Origin: CAYPPK01 sp964412615
GTDB taxonomy: Bacteria > Patescibacteriota > Minisyncoccia > Sungbacterales > HO2-52-23
DNA length: 55,703 nt
Assembly: GCA_964412615.1 (NCBI GenBank)
Contig: CAYPPK010000005.1
Coordinates: forward strand, 1-55,703
Direction of reading: 5' to 3'
A program made the position numbers and the translations under genes. This document shows, in pieces, positions 7,357 through 16,104 of the stretch. Numbering within the stretch: the first letter of the stretch is position 1; every line of letters begins with the position of its first letter. The notes under the pieces were generated by a model. That model did no database searches and was not told where the DNA came from. It was given only the letters and a program-made list of their open reading frames with translations.

Positions 7357-8724
7357 CTAGTTTGCTTCGCTAATTCCTCCTTTCATATAAAATGCGTCTT
7401 CCGGCTTGGCATCATGCTTGCCGGCCAAAATTTCGCCGAAACCGGCAATCGTATCTTCCAATTTGACGAATTTGCCTGACCGGCCGGTAAAGGTTTCGGC
7501 CACAAAGAAAGGCTGGGACAAAAAACGCTGAATTTTGCGTGCTCGCGCCACAGTTAATTTATCTTCTTCGGAAAGCTCTTCCATGCCCAAAATATTGATG
7601 ATGTCTTGCAATTCCGAATATCTTTGCAGGGTTCTTTGCACTTCGCGAGCTACGCGATAATGTTCTTCGCCCACGATTTTAGGATCAAGCGCCGAAGAAG
7701 CGGAAGCCAAAGGATCAACCGCCGGATAGATGCCAAGCTCGGTAAGAGGTCGGGAAAGAACAATAGTTGAGTCCAAATGGCTAAAAGTAGTGGCCGGGGC
7801 CGGGTCAGTGATATCGTCAGCCGGAACGTAAATTGCCTGCACCGAAGTAATGGAACCTTTTTTGGTGGAAGTGATGCGTTCCTGCAATTCACCCATCTCG
7901 GTTGCCAAAGTCGGCTGATAGCCCACGGCCGAGGGCATGCGGCCGAGCAGCGCAGATACTTCCGAACCGGCTTGGGAAAAGCGGAAAATGTTGTCAATAA
8001 AAAGCAAAACGTCTTTCGATTCTTCATCTCGGAAATATTCCGCCATAGTCAAAGCGCTCAAAGCCACCCGCAAGCGCGCTCCCGGCACTTCGTTCATTTG
8101 TCCGAAAACCAGCGCCGTTTTATTTATAACGCCCGATTCTTGCATTTCTCGGTAAAGATCATTTCCTTCTCGTGTTCGCTCGCCTACTCCGGCAAAAACC
8201 GAAGCGCCGCCGGCTTCTTCAGCCACATTGCGGATAAGTTCGGTCAGAAGAACCGTTTTCCCTACTCCGGCACCGCCAAAAAGCCCGACTTTTCCTCCTT
8301 TTATGAAAGGAGCCATCAGATCAATTACTTTAATGCCGGTTTCAAAAACCTCAGTTTTGGTGGATTGTTCCGTTAGCGGAGGAGCTTGGCGATGGATCGG
8401 CCAATATTTATTAAATTTTGCTTGGTCAGGATTGTCCAAAGGAATTCCCAGCACATTAAACAGCCGACCGAGAACTTCTTTGCCAACCGGCACGGAAATA
8501 GGCATGCCTGTGCTCTCAACTTCCATACCTCGTACCAGACCATCCGTGGACGAAAGAGCGACAGCACGCACCCTATTGGAACCTAAATGTTTTGCTACCT
8601 CCAACACCACTTCCCTTTCTTGATTTTTTATTTTTAACGAATGATAAATTTCCGGAATTTCTCCTTCGCTAAATTCTACGTCTACCACCGGCCCAATTAT
8701 TTGAATTATTTTTCCTTTGACCAT
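7357..8724 (-). CDS. atpD: ATP synthase F1 subunit beta
   Basis: The catalytic subunit of F1. Walker A GGAGVGKTVL is near residue 150, followed by the GERTREGNDLY segment, Walker B DVLLFIDNIFRF and the DELSEED-type loop (here MEELSEEDKL). Its 455 residues are typical. It sits 9 nt behind atpG and 9 nt ahead of atpC, so it is translated from the same mRNA. Confidence 0.98.
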   Translation of the reverse strand: MVKGKIIQIIGPVVDVEFSEGEIPEIYHSLKIKNQEREVVLEVAKHLGSNRVRAVALSSTDGLVRGMEVESTGMPISVPVGKEVLGRLFNVLGIPLDNPDQAKFNKYWPIHRQAPPLTEQSTKTEVFETGIKVIDLMAPFIKGGKVGLFGGAGVGKTVLLTELIRNVAEEAGGASVFAGVGERTREGNDLYREMQESGVINKTALVFGQMNEVPGARLRVALSALTMAEYFRDEESKDVLLFIDNIFRFSQAGSEVSALLGRMPSAVGYQPTLATEMGELQERITSTKKGSITSVQAIYVPADDITDPAPATTFSHLDSTIVLSRPLTELGIYPAVDPLASASSALDPKIVGEEHYRVAREVQRTLQRYSELQDIINILGMEELSEEDKLTVARARKIQRFLSQPFFVAETFTGRSGKFVKLEDTIAGFGEILAGKHDAKPEDAFYMKGGISEAN

Positions 8725-8733
8725 AAATTTCTA

Positions 8734-9657
8734 TTAATTTCCCTCCAGGAATTCTTTGCCGGCCGTGATTTCGGTTAATTCGCGAGTAATGCCTGCTTGC
8801 CGGGCTTTGTTAAAAACTAAGGTCAATTCTGACATTAATTCCCTCGCGTTGTCGGAGGCATTTTTCATGGCAACCATTCGCGCTGAATGCTCGGAGGCAT
8901 TTGATTCCAGAATCAACTGGTGGATGTGCATGCGTAAAAGTTGAGGAACTAAAGCGGTTAAAATTTCTGCCGGTGAAGGTTCAAATTTATATTCGTAGCT
9001 ATATATGTCAGGTATTTTTTGTTCTGCCGGCAGCGAGGAAAATTTTCCGTATTCGGGCAAGATAGACACTACTGCCTCCCGAATACTGGCTGCGCTGGCT
9101 GGCAAAATCTTTTTGGCAACCGCCTCTTGTAATAGAGTAGTGCGAAAATTAGTATAAATAACTTCTACTTCGTCAAATTCGCCGCGTTGAAACCCCTCTA
9201 AGACAGTCTCGGCCACCGATTGGGTTTCGCCGAGAGTTGAATAATCTCCAAATCCCCAAAAACTTTTGGCGACCGGAATATTTCTTCGTTCAAAATAGTC
9301 GCGAGCTTTTTTCCCTACCGTGATGAGTGCAAACGGCTGCTGCTTGAGCCTTAATTCGGCTTTCCGCAAGACATTGGCGTTGAATGCGCCTGCTAATCCT
9401 TTATCCGACGTGATCACCAAAAGTGCAGTTTTTTTAACATCGCGCTTTTGCAGGAGAGGCGGCAAATTTTCTGCGGGTGTCCGCCCCAATAAGTTTTTTA
9501 ATATTTCCAGTGAAGCAACCGCGTAAGGCCGGGCTGCCAGGGCAAACCCTTGCGCCTTGCGCATTTTGGTTGCCGAAACCACCTCCATAGCTTTGGTAAT
9601 TTGGGAAGTATTTTTAACTGATTTTATTCTTTGTTTGATAGCTTTGGTTGATGGCAT
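8734..9657 (-). CDS. atpG: ATP synthase F1 subunit gamma
   Basis: The rotor shaft of F1. The N-terminal helix (IKQRIKSVKNTSQITKAMEVVSATKMRKAQ) and the C-terminal helix (ASDNARELMSELTLVFNKARQAGITRELTEI) are classic gamma features, and the central SDKGLAGAFNANV is present. Its 307 residues are slightly longer than the usual ~290. It is the second gene of the operon. Confidence 0.97.
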   Translation of the reverse strand: MPSTKAIKQRIKSVKNTSQITKAMEVVSATKMRKAQGFALAARPYAVASLEILKNLLGRTPAENLPPLLQKRDVKKTALLVITSDKGLAGAFNANVLRKAELRLKQQPFALITVGKKARDYFERRNIPVAKSFWGFGDYSTLGETQSVAETVLEGFQRGEFDEVEVIYTNFRTTLLQEAVAKKILPASAASIREAVVSILPEYGKFSSLPAEQKIPDIYSYEYKFEPSPAEILTALVPQLLRMHIHQLILESNASEHSARMVAMKNASDNARELMSELTLVFNKARQAGITRELTEITAGKEFLEGN

Positions 9658-9693
9658 AGACCGAAGATAAAAGTAAAAAGATAAAGGATAAAA

Positions 9694-11262
9694 TTATAAT
9701 TTAAAGAATTCGGCCAGAGATTTCTTTAATATTTCTTCCATGTCTGCGCTAAGTTCGCCTGAAGTCCTAATTTTTTCCAGCACGGAATCGGCATATAATT
9801 TTTCCATGTAATCCAGCATCTTTGCGGATTGCTCCCTGACATCCTCTATGGCTGCCTCATCAAAATAACCATTAGTTCCGGCATAGATCAGCACCACTTG
9901 CTTTTCAAAAGGTATAGGCTGAAGTTCAGGCTGCTTAAGAAGCTCGGTAAGTACCCGGCCCCTCTCCAAGCGTTTGCGGGTTGATTCATCCAATTCCGAA
10001 GCAAACTGGGCAAAAGCGGCTAATTCGCGATATTGGGCAAGTTCCAGGCGCAACCTGCCAGCCACTTTTTTCATGGCTTTGGTTTGGGCGGCTGATCCCA
10101 CTCGGGATACTGAAAGTCCCACGTTTACTGCTGGTCTAATGCCCTGAAAGAAAAGCTCCGGCTCTAAATAAATTTGACCATCAGTAATGGAAATAACATT
10201 AGTTGGAATATAAGCGGAAACATCGCCCAACTGGGTTTCAATTATAGGCAAAGCAGTCAGCGATCCTCCCCCGTTTTCTTTATTAAGTTTGGCTGCTCGC
10301 TCCAAAAGCCGGGAATGCAAATAAAAAATATCGCCTGGATAGGCTTCTCGTCCCGGAGGACGGCGCAGCAGCAAAGAAAGTTCCCGATAGGCCCAGGCAT
10401 GCTTGGAAAGGTCATCATAAATTACCAAAGCATCTTTTCCTTGGTGCATAAAATATTCTCCGATAGCGGTGGCGCTGTAAGGCGCCAAATACCACAAGGA
10501 GGCGGGCAGAGAAGCCGGGGCCGAAACAACAATGGTATAATCCATGGCGCCTTGTTCTTTCAAGGTGGCGACAATTTTTGCCACTTTGGATTCTTTTTGC
10601 CCAATCGCCACATAAATACAAATGGGAGTAGCGTAGCGCTTTTCTTTGCCTTGATTAATAATAGTGTCTACGACAATGGAAGTTTTTCCAATCTGGCGAT
10701 CGCCAATAATAAGTTCGCGTTGGCCCCGGCCGATCGGAATCATGGCATCAATGGCTTTAATGCCGGTATGCAAAGGGGTATTAACCGGTTCTCGCATCAC
10801 TACCGTAGGGGCTAGACGCTCGACGGGAAAATAAATTCCTTCATCGGTATCTTTCCCGCCCCTTTGGGGCGAGGCCTCGCCAGCTTTGCGGGCGGAAAAA
10901 ATGGGACCGCGGCCGTCAATTGGGTTGCCTAAGGGATCAACTACTCGCCCAATCAATTCATCTCCGACTCGCAAAGATAGAACTCTGCCGGTGGGTTTTA
11001 CCGTATTCCCCTCCTTAATTTTTAAGTAATCACCCAAAATAATTGCCCCAACCGTATCTTCTTCTAAATTAAAGGCGATTCCAGAAACCTGTCCGCCTTC
11101 AGTTTCAAAATCAAGCATTTCTTGGGAGGCAGCTTCACCTAAACCGTAAATTTTTGCAATGCCGTCCCCTATTTCAAGCACTCGGCCGATTTTTTCGGCC
11201 TTTATTTTGCGCTTAAATCCTTCTATTTCCTGGCGTAAATTTTCTACAATAAAGTCTTTCAT
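9694..11262 (-). CDS. atpA: ATP synthase F1 subunit alpha
   Basis: The non-catalytic nucleotide-binding subunit of F1. Walker A GDRQIGKTSI is near residue 186, and the VSRVGSAAQTKAMKKVAG block is present, with a C-terminal helical domain. Its 522 residues are normal. It is the first gene of this cluster. The usual upstream genes (atpB, atpE, atpF, atpH) are not here, since dnaJ lies directly upstream behind a terminator and a new promoter, so the Fo sector and delta subunit must be encoded elsewhere if present. Confidence 0.98.
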   Translation of the reverse strand: MKDFIVENLRQEIEGFKRKIKAEKIGRVLEIGDGIAKIYGLGEAASQEMLDFETEGGQVSGIAFNLEEDTVGAIILGDYLKIKEGNTVKPTGRVLSLRVGDELIGRVVDPLGNPIDGRGPIFSARKAGEASPQRGGKDTDEGIYFPVERLAPTVVMREPVNTPLHTGIKAIDAMIPIGRGQRELIIGDRQIGKTSIVVDTIINQGKEKRYATPICIYVAIGQKESKVAKIVATLKEQGAMDYTIVVSAPASLPASLWYLAPYSATAIGEYFMHQGKDALVIYDDLSKHAWAYRELSLLLRRPPGREAYPGDIFYLHSRLLERAAKLNKENGGGSLTALPIIETQLGDVSAYIPTNVISITDGQIYLEPELFFQGIRPAVNVGLSVSRVGSAAQTKAMKKVAGRLRLELAQYRELAAFAQFASELDESTRKRLERGRVLTELLKQPELQPIPFEKQVVLIYAGTNGYFDEAAIEDVREQSAKMLDYMEKLYADSVLEKIRTSGELSADMEEILKKSLAEFFKL

Positions 11263-11283
11263 TTTTGATCAGACACAATTTTA

Positions 11284-11312
11284 ATTATACAAGATGGAGG
11301 CTCTTCCTGCAA
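11284..11312 (-). promoter_or_regulatory. Promoter of atpA-atpG-atpD-atpC
   Basis: On the minus strand TTGCAG (11307-11312), 17 bp, TATAAT (11284-11289). It lies 22 bp upstream of the atpA ATG and immediately behind the dnaJ terminator. Confidence 0.8.
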
Positions 11313-11346
11313 GTAAAAAACCGCATAAGCATTGAACTTATCCGGC
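11313..11346 (-). terminator. Terminator of the dnaK-dnaJ operon
   Basis: On the minus strand CCGGATAAG and CTTATGCGG pair (one mismatch) around a 7-nt loop and are followed by a run of Ts. It lies 24 nt behind the dnaJ stop. Confidence 0.8.
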
Positions 11347-11369
11347 TCTTATTGATCGTCTAAAATTAA

Positions 11370-12470
11370 TTATAATCCTTCTTTTTTAAGCTCTTCAATA
11401 ATTTCCTTTACTTTTTTGCTTGTTTTCCTGGGCAAATCTACTTTAATTTCAATCAGCAAATCTCCCCGTCCGTAGCCGGATGCGCTGAATGCTCCCTTGC
11501 CGCGCAGTTTTAACACATCACCAGGTTGAGTTCCTTCCGGCACCTTAAGCTTAATAATTCCATCCAAAGAATTGATTTCAACCGTGCTGCCTAAAATAGC
11601 CTGCGAAAGCGAGATGGGCAGTTGCATGACTATATCGTCTCCTTGGCGGCTGAAAATTTCGTGCGGAATCACCTGGATTTTTATATACAAATCACCCGGG
11701 GTTCCGCCGTAGAAAGAAGCTTCGCCTTTGCCGGTCATTTTTAGCACCTCGCCATCTTTAACTCCGCGAGGAATGAATATTTCTATATTTTCACTGGCCT
11801 GCACAGCTCCGCGCCCGCGGCATCCTGTGCATAGGATATCCGGCCGCTTGCCGGTGCCGCTGCATTCTTGGCAGGTCGTGACTTGGGTAAAAGAACCCAA
11901 GAAAGTGCGTTGAGTTTTTTGCACATTCCCTCTGCCTTGGCAAGCGGGGCAGGTCTTTTGCTTAGCTCCAGGCTCACCGCCCGATCCTTGGCAGCGCGAG
12001 CAGCGTACTAATTTAGTTATAGTGGCCTCCTGCTTTCCGCCAAAAATTGATTCTGCAAAAGATATGCGAACTTCAAGTTTAATATCCTTGCCTCGGCGTC
12101 CCCTGGTGGTTCTGGCTTTGCCACCTCCACCCATTCCGGCAAAAAAATCTTCAAAAATATCGCTGAAATCAAAGTCGCCTTGACCCATGTTGCCAAAATC
12201 AAACCGAAATCCGCCCGGCCATTCAAATCCGCCTTGCTGAAAGCCGCCCTGAAATCCGGAACCCTCAAATACTTGGCCAAATTGATCGTATTGAGAACGC
12301 TTTCGATCATCTGCCAAGATTTGGTAAGCCTCGTTTATTTCCTTAAAACGCTGTTCATCCCCGCCTTTATCTGGATGATATTTATGTGCCAGAGCGCGAT
12401 AGGCTTTTTTTATTTCTTCTTTAGTCGCATTGCGAGCGACTCCTAAAATTTTATAGTAGTCTTTGGGCAT
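11370..12470 (-). CDS. dnaJ: Chaperone DnaJ (Hsp40)
   Basis: The co-chaperone that stimulates DnaK ATPase. The J domain has the KYHPDKGG signature near residue 32. A glycine/phenylalanine-rich linker follows (GSGFQGGFQQGGFEWPGG), then a zinc domain with four CxxCxGxG repeats (CSRCQGSG, CPACQGRG, CQECSGTG, CTGCRGRG) and the C-terminal substrate-binding beta domains. Its 366 residues are typical. It is the last gene of dnaK-membrane protein-dnaJ, 8 nt behind the membrane gene. Confidence 0.97.
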   Translation of the reverse strand: MPKDYYKILGVARNATKEEIKKAYRALAHKYHPDKGGDEQRFKEINEAYQILADDRKRSQYDQFGQVFEGSGFQGGFQQGGFEWPGGFRFDFGNMGQGDFDFSDIFEDFFAGMGGGGKARTTRGRRGKDIKLEVRISFAESIFGGKQEATITKLVRCSRCQGSGGEPGAKQKTCPACQGRGNVQKTQRTFLGSFTQVTTCQECSGTGKRPDILCTGCRGRGAVQASENIEIFIPRGVKDGEVLKMTGKGEASFYGGTPGDLYIKIQVIPHEIFSRQGDDIVMQLPISLSQAILGSTVEINSLDGIIKLKVPEGTQPGDVLKLRGKGAFSASGYGRGDLLIEIKVDLPRKTSKKVKEIIEELKKEGL

Positions 12471-12478
12471 TGGAAATG

Positions 12479-13255
12479 CTAAAGAGTGAACCTTTCAATT
12501 TCTATTTGTAACTTCTCTTTAGTCACTATTTTACTAAAAATCATGAATTTAAGCAAGAGAAAAACGAAAATTAGCGTTAGATAATAGATAGGAACCGTGA
12601 AAGCCTTGAAGGCAAAGAAAAAAATTAGAGCCGAAGCCAAAGGGAGAAAACTCCGGTAAGGCCCTAAAATATATTGCAATTCCGTTACCATCGCTTCATA
12701 AAAATCATCGGCATTAAATTGTAAGGCTTCCCCGGTCAGATTTTGCGAAACTTGATTAAAAGCAAAATTCACTGCCGGGCGCGGCAACAACCCATAGATA
12801 GCCAGCTCTTCATCCACGCTCACCAAATAAAAACTTGTCACTACCAAAGCGATGGCCGTGAAATAAAGGGGCAGTCCGGTGCGGGCAATTTTAGAAAGGC
12901 TAAAACCGATAGAAAGCAAATGCTCTTGCCGAATGCGGTGAACGGCAAAACCGACAATAAACAGATTCGCGATTAATATGGTAAGTATAGTTCTGGTGGC
13001 TTCCAGAAAGAAAAAAGGGATTGCTATACCAGCCACAAGCAAAGGATAAACCAATTTGGAATTGCGGATAAAAATGGCCGCCAGGACAAAAAATCCGCCA
13101 GCCATAATTAATCCGGCTACGGGAGCAATCAGACTGTAGTCACTAAAATCTCCGGCGACGATCAACGGCACGACTCCCCGCCAAAGCCAAAGTACCAGCA
13201 CGGTTACGCCGGCGGCTAAAACACCTATTATTAATTCTTTAGGAGAAAATTTCAC
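12479..13255 (-). CDS. Membrane protein of unknown function between dnaK and dnaJ
   Basis: This 258-residue integral membrane protein has about six to seven hydrophobic segments. They begin LIIGVLAAGVTVLVLWLWRG and include GLIMAGGFFVLAAIFI, ILIANLFIVGFAVH, LYFTAIALVVTSFYL and a C-terminal FLPLASALIFFFAFKAF plus IYYLTLIFVFLLLKFMIF. A soluble stretch near residues 150-195 (FNQVSQNLTGEALQFNADDFYEAM) lies between segments. The ATG directly abuts the dnaK stop, and dnaJ follows within 8 nt. Cotranscription with two core chaperones is unusual and hints at a membrane quality-control role, but nothing in the sequence proves this. Confidence 0.75.
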   Translation of the reverse strand: MKFSPKELIIGVLAAGVTVLVLWLWRGVVPLIVAGDFSDYSLIAPVAGLIMAGGFFVLAAIFIRNSKLVYPLLVAGIAIPFFFLEATRTILTILIANLFIVGFAVHRIRQEHLLSIGFSLSKIARTGLPLYFTAIALVVTSFYLVSVDEELAIYGLLPRPAVNFAFNQVSQNLTGEALQFNADDFYEAMVTELQYILGPYRSFLPLASALIFFFAFKAFTVPIYYLTLIFVFLLLKFMIFSKIVTKEKLQIEIERFTL

Positions 13256-15145
13256 TTAAGAAGAATTTTCTTCGTCAGGTTTTCGCTCCTGGTTATCTTG
13301 AGGATTTGGATTATTATCCGGACCGGTTTGGCTGTTGGTTCCCGCTTGTTTGTATAATACCTCGCCTATTTTTTGCAGAGAAGTGGATAACTCTTGTGAA
13401 GCTCGCTTAATTGTTTCCGGATCGTTGCCATCTTTGACCTCTTTGAGAGATTTTATTTTTTCTTCAACTTCTTTTTTTACTTCCTCGCTGACTTTGTCCC
13501 CGGCATCGCGCACTGCTTTTTCGGCGGTATAAACCATGGTATCAGCCATATTGCGGCTATCTGCTAATTCACGTTTTTTACGGTCTTCTTCGGCGTGCAG
13601 TCCCGCGTCTTTTTTCATACGTTCTATTTCTTCCTTGGAAAGGGAAGTAGAAGCTTCAATGCGCACCGATTGCTCCTTGCCGGTTGCTTTATCTTTGGCT
13701 TTGACCGAAAGCACGCCGTTGGCGTCCAAGTCAAAAGTTACTTCTACCTGCGGCAGGCCGCGGGGCGAAGGTGGAATTCCGTCCAGAATAAAACGGGCCA
13801 GGGTTTTATTGTCCCCCGCCATTTCCCGCTCTCCCTGCAAAACATGGATCTCTACCGAGGTTTGGTTGTCTGCCGCTGTGGAAAAAATTTGGGATTTGGC
13901 CGTCGGGACAGTGGTATTTTTTTCAATAATTCTGGTCATCACCCCGCCCAAAGTCTCAATGCCGAGGGACAACGGAATAACGTCCAAAAGCAAAATATCC
14001 TTTACTTCGCCCTGCAAGATGCCGGCTTGCACGGCAGCCCCGTCCGCCACTACTTCATCGGGATTTATGCTGCGGTTTGGTTCTTTGCCAAAAAGTTCCT
14101 TAACCGCGTTGATGATAGCAGGCATCCTGGTTTGGCCGCCTACTAAAATAATTTCATCAATATCACTAAGCTGAAAGCCGGAATCTTTGACTACCTGTCT
14201 GGTGATTTCAATGGAGCGGTCAATCATGTCCCGTACCAATTCCTCCAGTTTAGCTCGCGCCATGCGCATTACTAAATGTTTCGGTCCGGAAGCATCGGAA
14301 GTAATAAAAGGCAAATTTATCTCAGTTTCCGGAGTGGTTGAAAGTTCATGTTTGGCGCGCTCAGCTGCTTCTTTCAAGCGTTGTAGAGCCAAAGTATCTC
14401 GGGAAAGATCAATTCCCTGCTCTTTTTTATATTCTTCGGTGATCCATCTAATGATGTGTTGATCAAAATCGTCTCCCCCCAGATGGGTATCGCCTCCAAC
14501 CGCCTTTACTTCAATGGTATCTCCGGTAACCTCCAAGACCGAAAGATCAAAAGTTCCGCCGCCAAAGTCGTAAACCACTATTTGCTCGTCTTTCTTTTTA
14601 TTAAAGCCATAAGCCAAAGCGGCAGCCGTAGGTTCATTCAAGATGCGGCGCACTTTCAAGCCGGCAATTTCACCGGCCGCTTGAGTGGCTTTTCTTTGCG
14701 AATCGTCAAAGTACGCCGGCACGGTAATAACCGCTTCGGTTATTTTTTGGCCCAGCTTTTCTTCCGCGTCCTGCTTTAGTTTCTGCAAAACCATCGCCGA
14801 GACTTCTTCCGGTCTTACCCAATTGTCAGCCAGTTTTATCTCCACCCCGCCGTTTTGGGCTTGGCGCATTTCATAAGGGAGCCAGGATTTATCGCGCTGA
14901 ACTTCCGGATCGGTAAATTTGCGGCCGATTAAGCGCTTGATAGAAAAAAGAGTGTTCTTGGGGTTAGTTACGGCTTGGCGCTTAGCTAGCAGCCCCGCCA
15001 GTCGGTCTCCGGACTTGGAAACAGCCACCATGGAGGGGGTAGTTCTGGCTCCTTCTTTATTTTCAACAATTTTGGGTTCGCTTCCTTCAATAACTGCCAT
15101 GGCGGAATTAGTAGTACCCAAATCTATGCCTAAAATTTTGCTCAT
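13256..15145 (-). CDS. dnaK: Chaperone DnaK (Hsp70)
   Basis: The ATP-driven holding chaperone. The N-terminal GIDLGTTNSAMAV phosphate loop, the VYDFGGGTFDLSVL and GGQTRMPAI nucleotide-binding motifs, the DVIPLSLGIETLGG linker and the substrate-binding domain are all present. The C-terminal tail is polar (Asn/Gln/Pro/Glu-rich). Its 629 residues are typical. A possible weak promoter on the minus strand (TTGGAT-16-TATAAA) lies in the 60-bp gap before the divergent small gene, and no CIRCE-like palindrome is seen. grpE and hrcA are separated from it by that inverted gene. Confidence 0.98.
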   Translation of the reverse strand: MSKILGIDLGTTNSAMAVIEGSEPKIVENKEGARTTPSMVAVSKSGDRLAGLLAKRQAVTNPKNTLFSIKRLIGRKFTDPEVQRDKSWLPYEMRQAQNGGVEIKLADNWVRPEEVSAMVLQKLKQDAEEKLGQKITEAVITVPAYFDDSQRKATQAAGEIAGLKVRRILNEPTAAALAYGFNKKKDEQIVVYDFGGGTFDLSVLEVTGDTIEVKAVGGDTHLGGDDFDQHIIRWITEEYKKEQGIDLSRDTLALQRLKEAAERAKHELSTTPETEINLPFITSDASGPKHLVMRMARAKLEELVRDMIDRSIEITRQVVKDSGFQLSDIDEIILVGGQTRMPAIINAVKELFGKEPNRSINPDEVVADGAAVQAGILQGEVKDILLLDVIPLSLGIETLGGVMTRIIEKNTTVPTAKSQIFSTAADNQTSVEIHVLQGEREMAGDNKTLARFILDGIPPSPRGLPQVEVTFDLDANGVLSVKAKDKATGKEQSVRIEASTSLSKEEIERMKKDAGLHAEEDRKKRELADSRNMADTMVYTAEKAVRDAGDKVSEEVKKEVEEKIKSLKEVKDGNDPETIKRASQELSTSLQKIGEVLYKQAGTNSQTGPDNNPNPQDNQERKPDEENSS

Positions 15146-15152
15146 AATTTAT

Positions 15153-15180
15153 TTGACTTAATTTTATTTTATATTATAAT
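15153..15180 (+). promoter_or_regulatory. Promoter of the 99-residue membrane protein
   Basis: TTGACT (15153-15158), 16 bp, TATAAT (15175-15180). A start near 15187 would leave a 19-nt leader carrying an AAGGAG ribosome site at 15194-15199. Confidence 0.85.
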
Positions 15181-15205
15181 TTCTACTAGATCCAAGGAGA
15201 CTGCG

Positions 15206-15505
15206 ATGCTGGAAAACGCTGCCGGAACAATTTTTCTTACTGTCGTATCGCTGATTGTGGCTGTAATTATTTTTCGCGGCACTTCTTATCACAAAGTTCT
15301 TCCGCCCATTTTTTTGATTGCCGCGATTATGGTAATTGTTACCCTGGTTATGGTCGTACTGAAAGTCTATCAAATCTGTTTGGTTAAGTTTCTTTCCGCC
15401 CTACTATTTCTGGGCGGGGCAAGCTGGCTGATTATCAGAATCCGCACCATCCTTCGCGAAAATCGCCAAGATCCTCGCAGCGGCTGGATAGACGCCTCTC
15501 GTTAA
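15206..15505 (+). CDS. Small membrane protein, unknown, inserted in the chaperone block
   Basis: A 99-residue protein with three hydrophobic stretches: FLTVVSLIVAVIIFRG, VLPPIFLIAAIMVIVTLVMVVL and a shorter FLSALLFLGGASWLIIRI. A basic, polar tail follows. The start is supported by an AAGGAG site 6 nt upstream and a near-consensus promoter. A terminator overlaps its stop codon. It runs against its neighbours grpE and dnaK, so it is an independent one-gene unit. No family is recognised. Confidence 0.7.
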   Translation: MLENAAGTIFLTVVSLIVAVIIFRGTSYHKVLPPIFLIAAIMVIVTLVMVVLKVYQICLVKFLSALLFLGGASWLIIRIRTILRENRQDPRSGWIDASR

Positions 15506-15530
15506 ATCGGGAGGCAGTTTTTTATTTTTT
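15494..15530 (+). terminator. Terminator of the 99-residue membrane protein gene
   Basis: GCCTCTCG and CGGGAGGC pair around TTAAAT, which includes the stop codon, and are followed by AGTTTTTTATTTTTT. It also lies at the 3' end of the convergent grpE. Confidence 0.85.
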
Positions 15531-16097
15531 GCTTTTTGCCAGCCGCACTCGCACGGGTCTTAAAACTTTTCCCTTCAAAAAATATCCTTTCTGCACTTCT
15601 TCGGCAATTGATCCCTCCGGCAGATCCGTCTCAATTTCTCCGATAGCTTCATGCTTTTCCGGGTCAAATTGATCCCCTACCTCCACCTTTATTTGTTCTA
15701 ACCCCCGTTTGCGCAAAATGTCTTCAAATTGGGAGCGGATTAAAAGAATGCCTTTTTCCAGCGCGGGATCCCGCCCGCCTGCCGCTGGCCTAGACTCGCC
15801 CTTGAAATGAAATTCAAGGGCGGCAAAACTATCCAGTACCGGCATTATTTCTTGGACAATCCCCGCGGTGATAAATCGAGCCATATCCTCCAGCCGTTTG
15901 CCTTCCTCATTTTTATAATTGATATGATCGGCTTTTGCTCTCTGCCAGCCGGCTAAATAATCCTGGCGCTCGGCATCACATTTCCTTAACTCCTCTTTCA
16001 ATTGTTTAATTTTTTTCTGGGCGTCGGGCAAAGCAGCATTGCTATCTTCATCGGCTATCATTTCTAAATCGTCATTTGTTTTGTCTTCTTCGTCCAT
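15522..16097 (-). CDS. grpE: Nucleotide exchange factor GrpE
   Basis: GrpE releases ADP from DnaK. The long N-terminal coiled coil (DAQKKIKQLKEELRKCDAER, then YLAGWQRAKADHINYKN) and the C-terminal beta domain (DQFDPEKHEAIGEIETD, EEVQKGYFLKGKVLRPVRVRLAK) are clear. Its 191 residues are typical. It starts 7 nt behind hrcA, so the two form an operon under the CIRCE at 16838. Confidence 0.96.
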   Translation of the reverse strand: MDEEDKTNDDLEMIADEDSNAALPDAQKKIKQLKEELRKCDAERQDYLAGWQRAKADHINYKNEEGKRLEDMARFITAGIVQEIMPVLDSFAALEFHFKGESRPAAGGRDPALEKGILLIRSQFEDILRKRGLEQIKVEVGDQFDPEKHEAIGEIETDLPEGSIAEEVQKGYFLKGKVLRPVRVRLAKSKK

Positions 16098-16104
16098 AAA
16101 TAAG

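Noticed and set aside
10174..10815. 213-codon frame opposite atpA
   Set aside because: Shadow of atpA; low-complexity composition and no start signals.
13536..14174. Open frames of ~180-210 codons opposite dnaK
   Set aside because: Antisense shadows of dnaK, a common artefact because of its codon pattern; no promoter or ribosome site.
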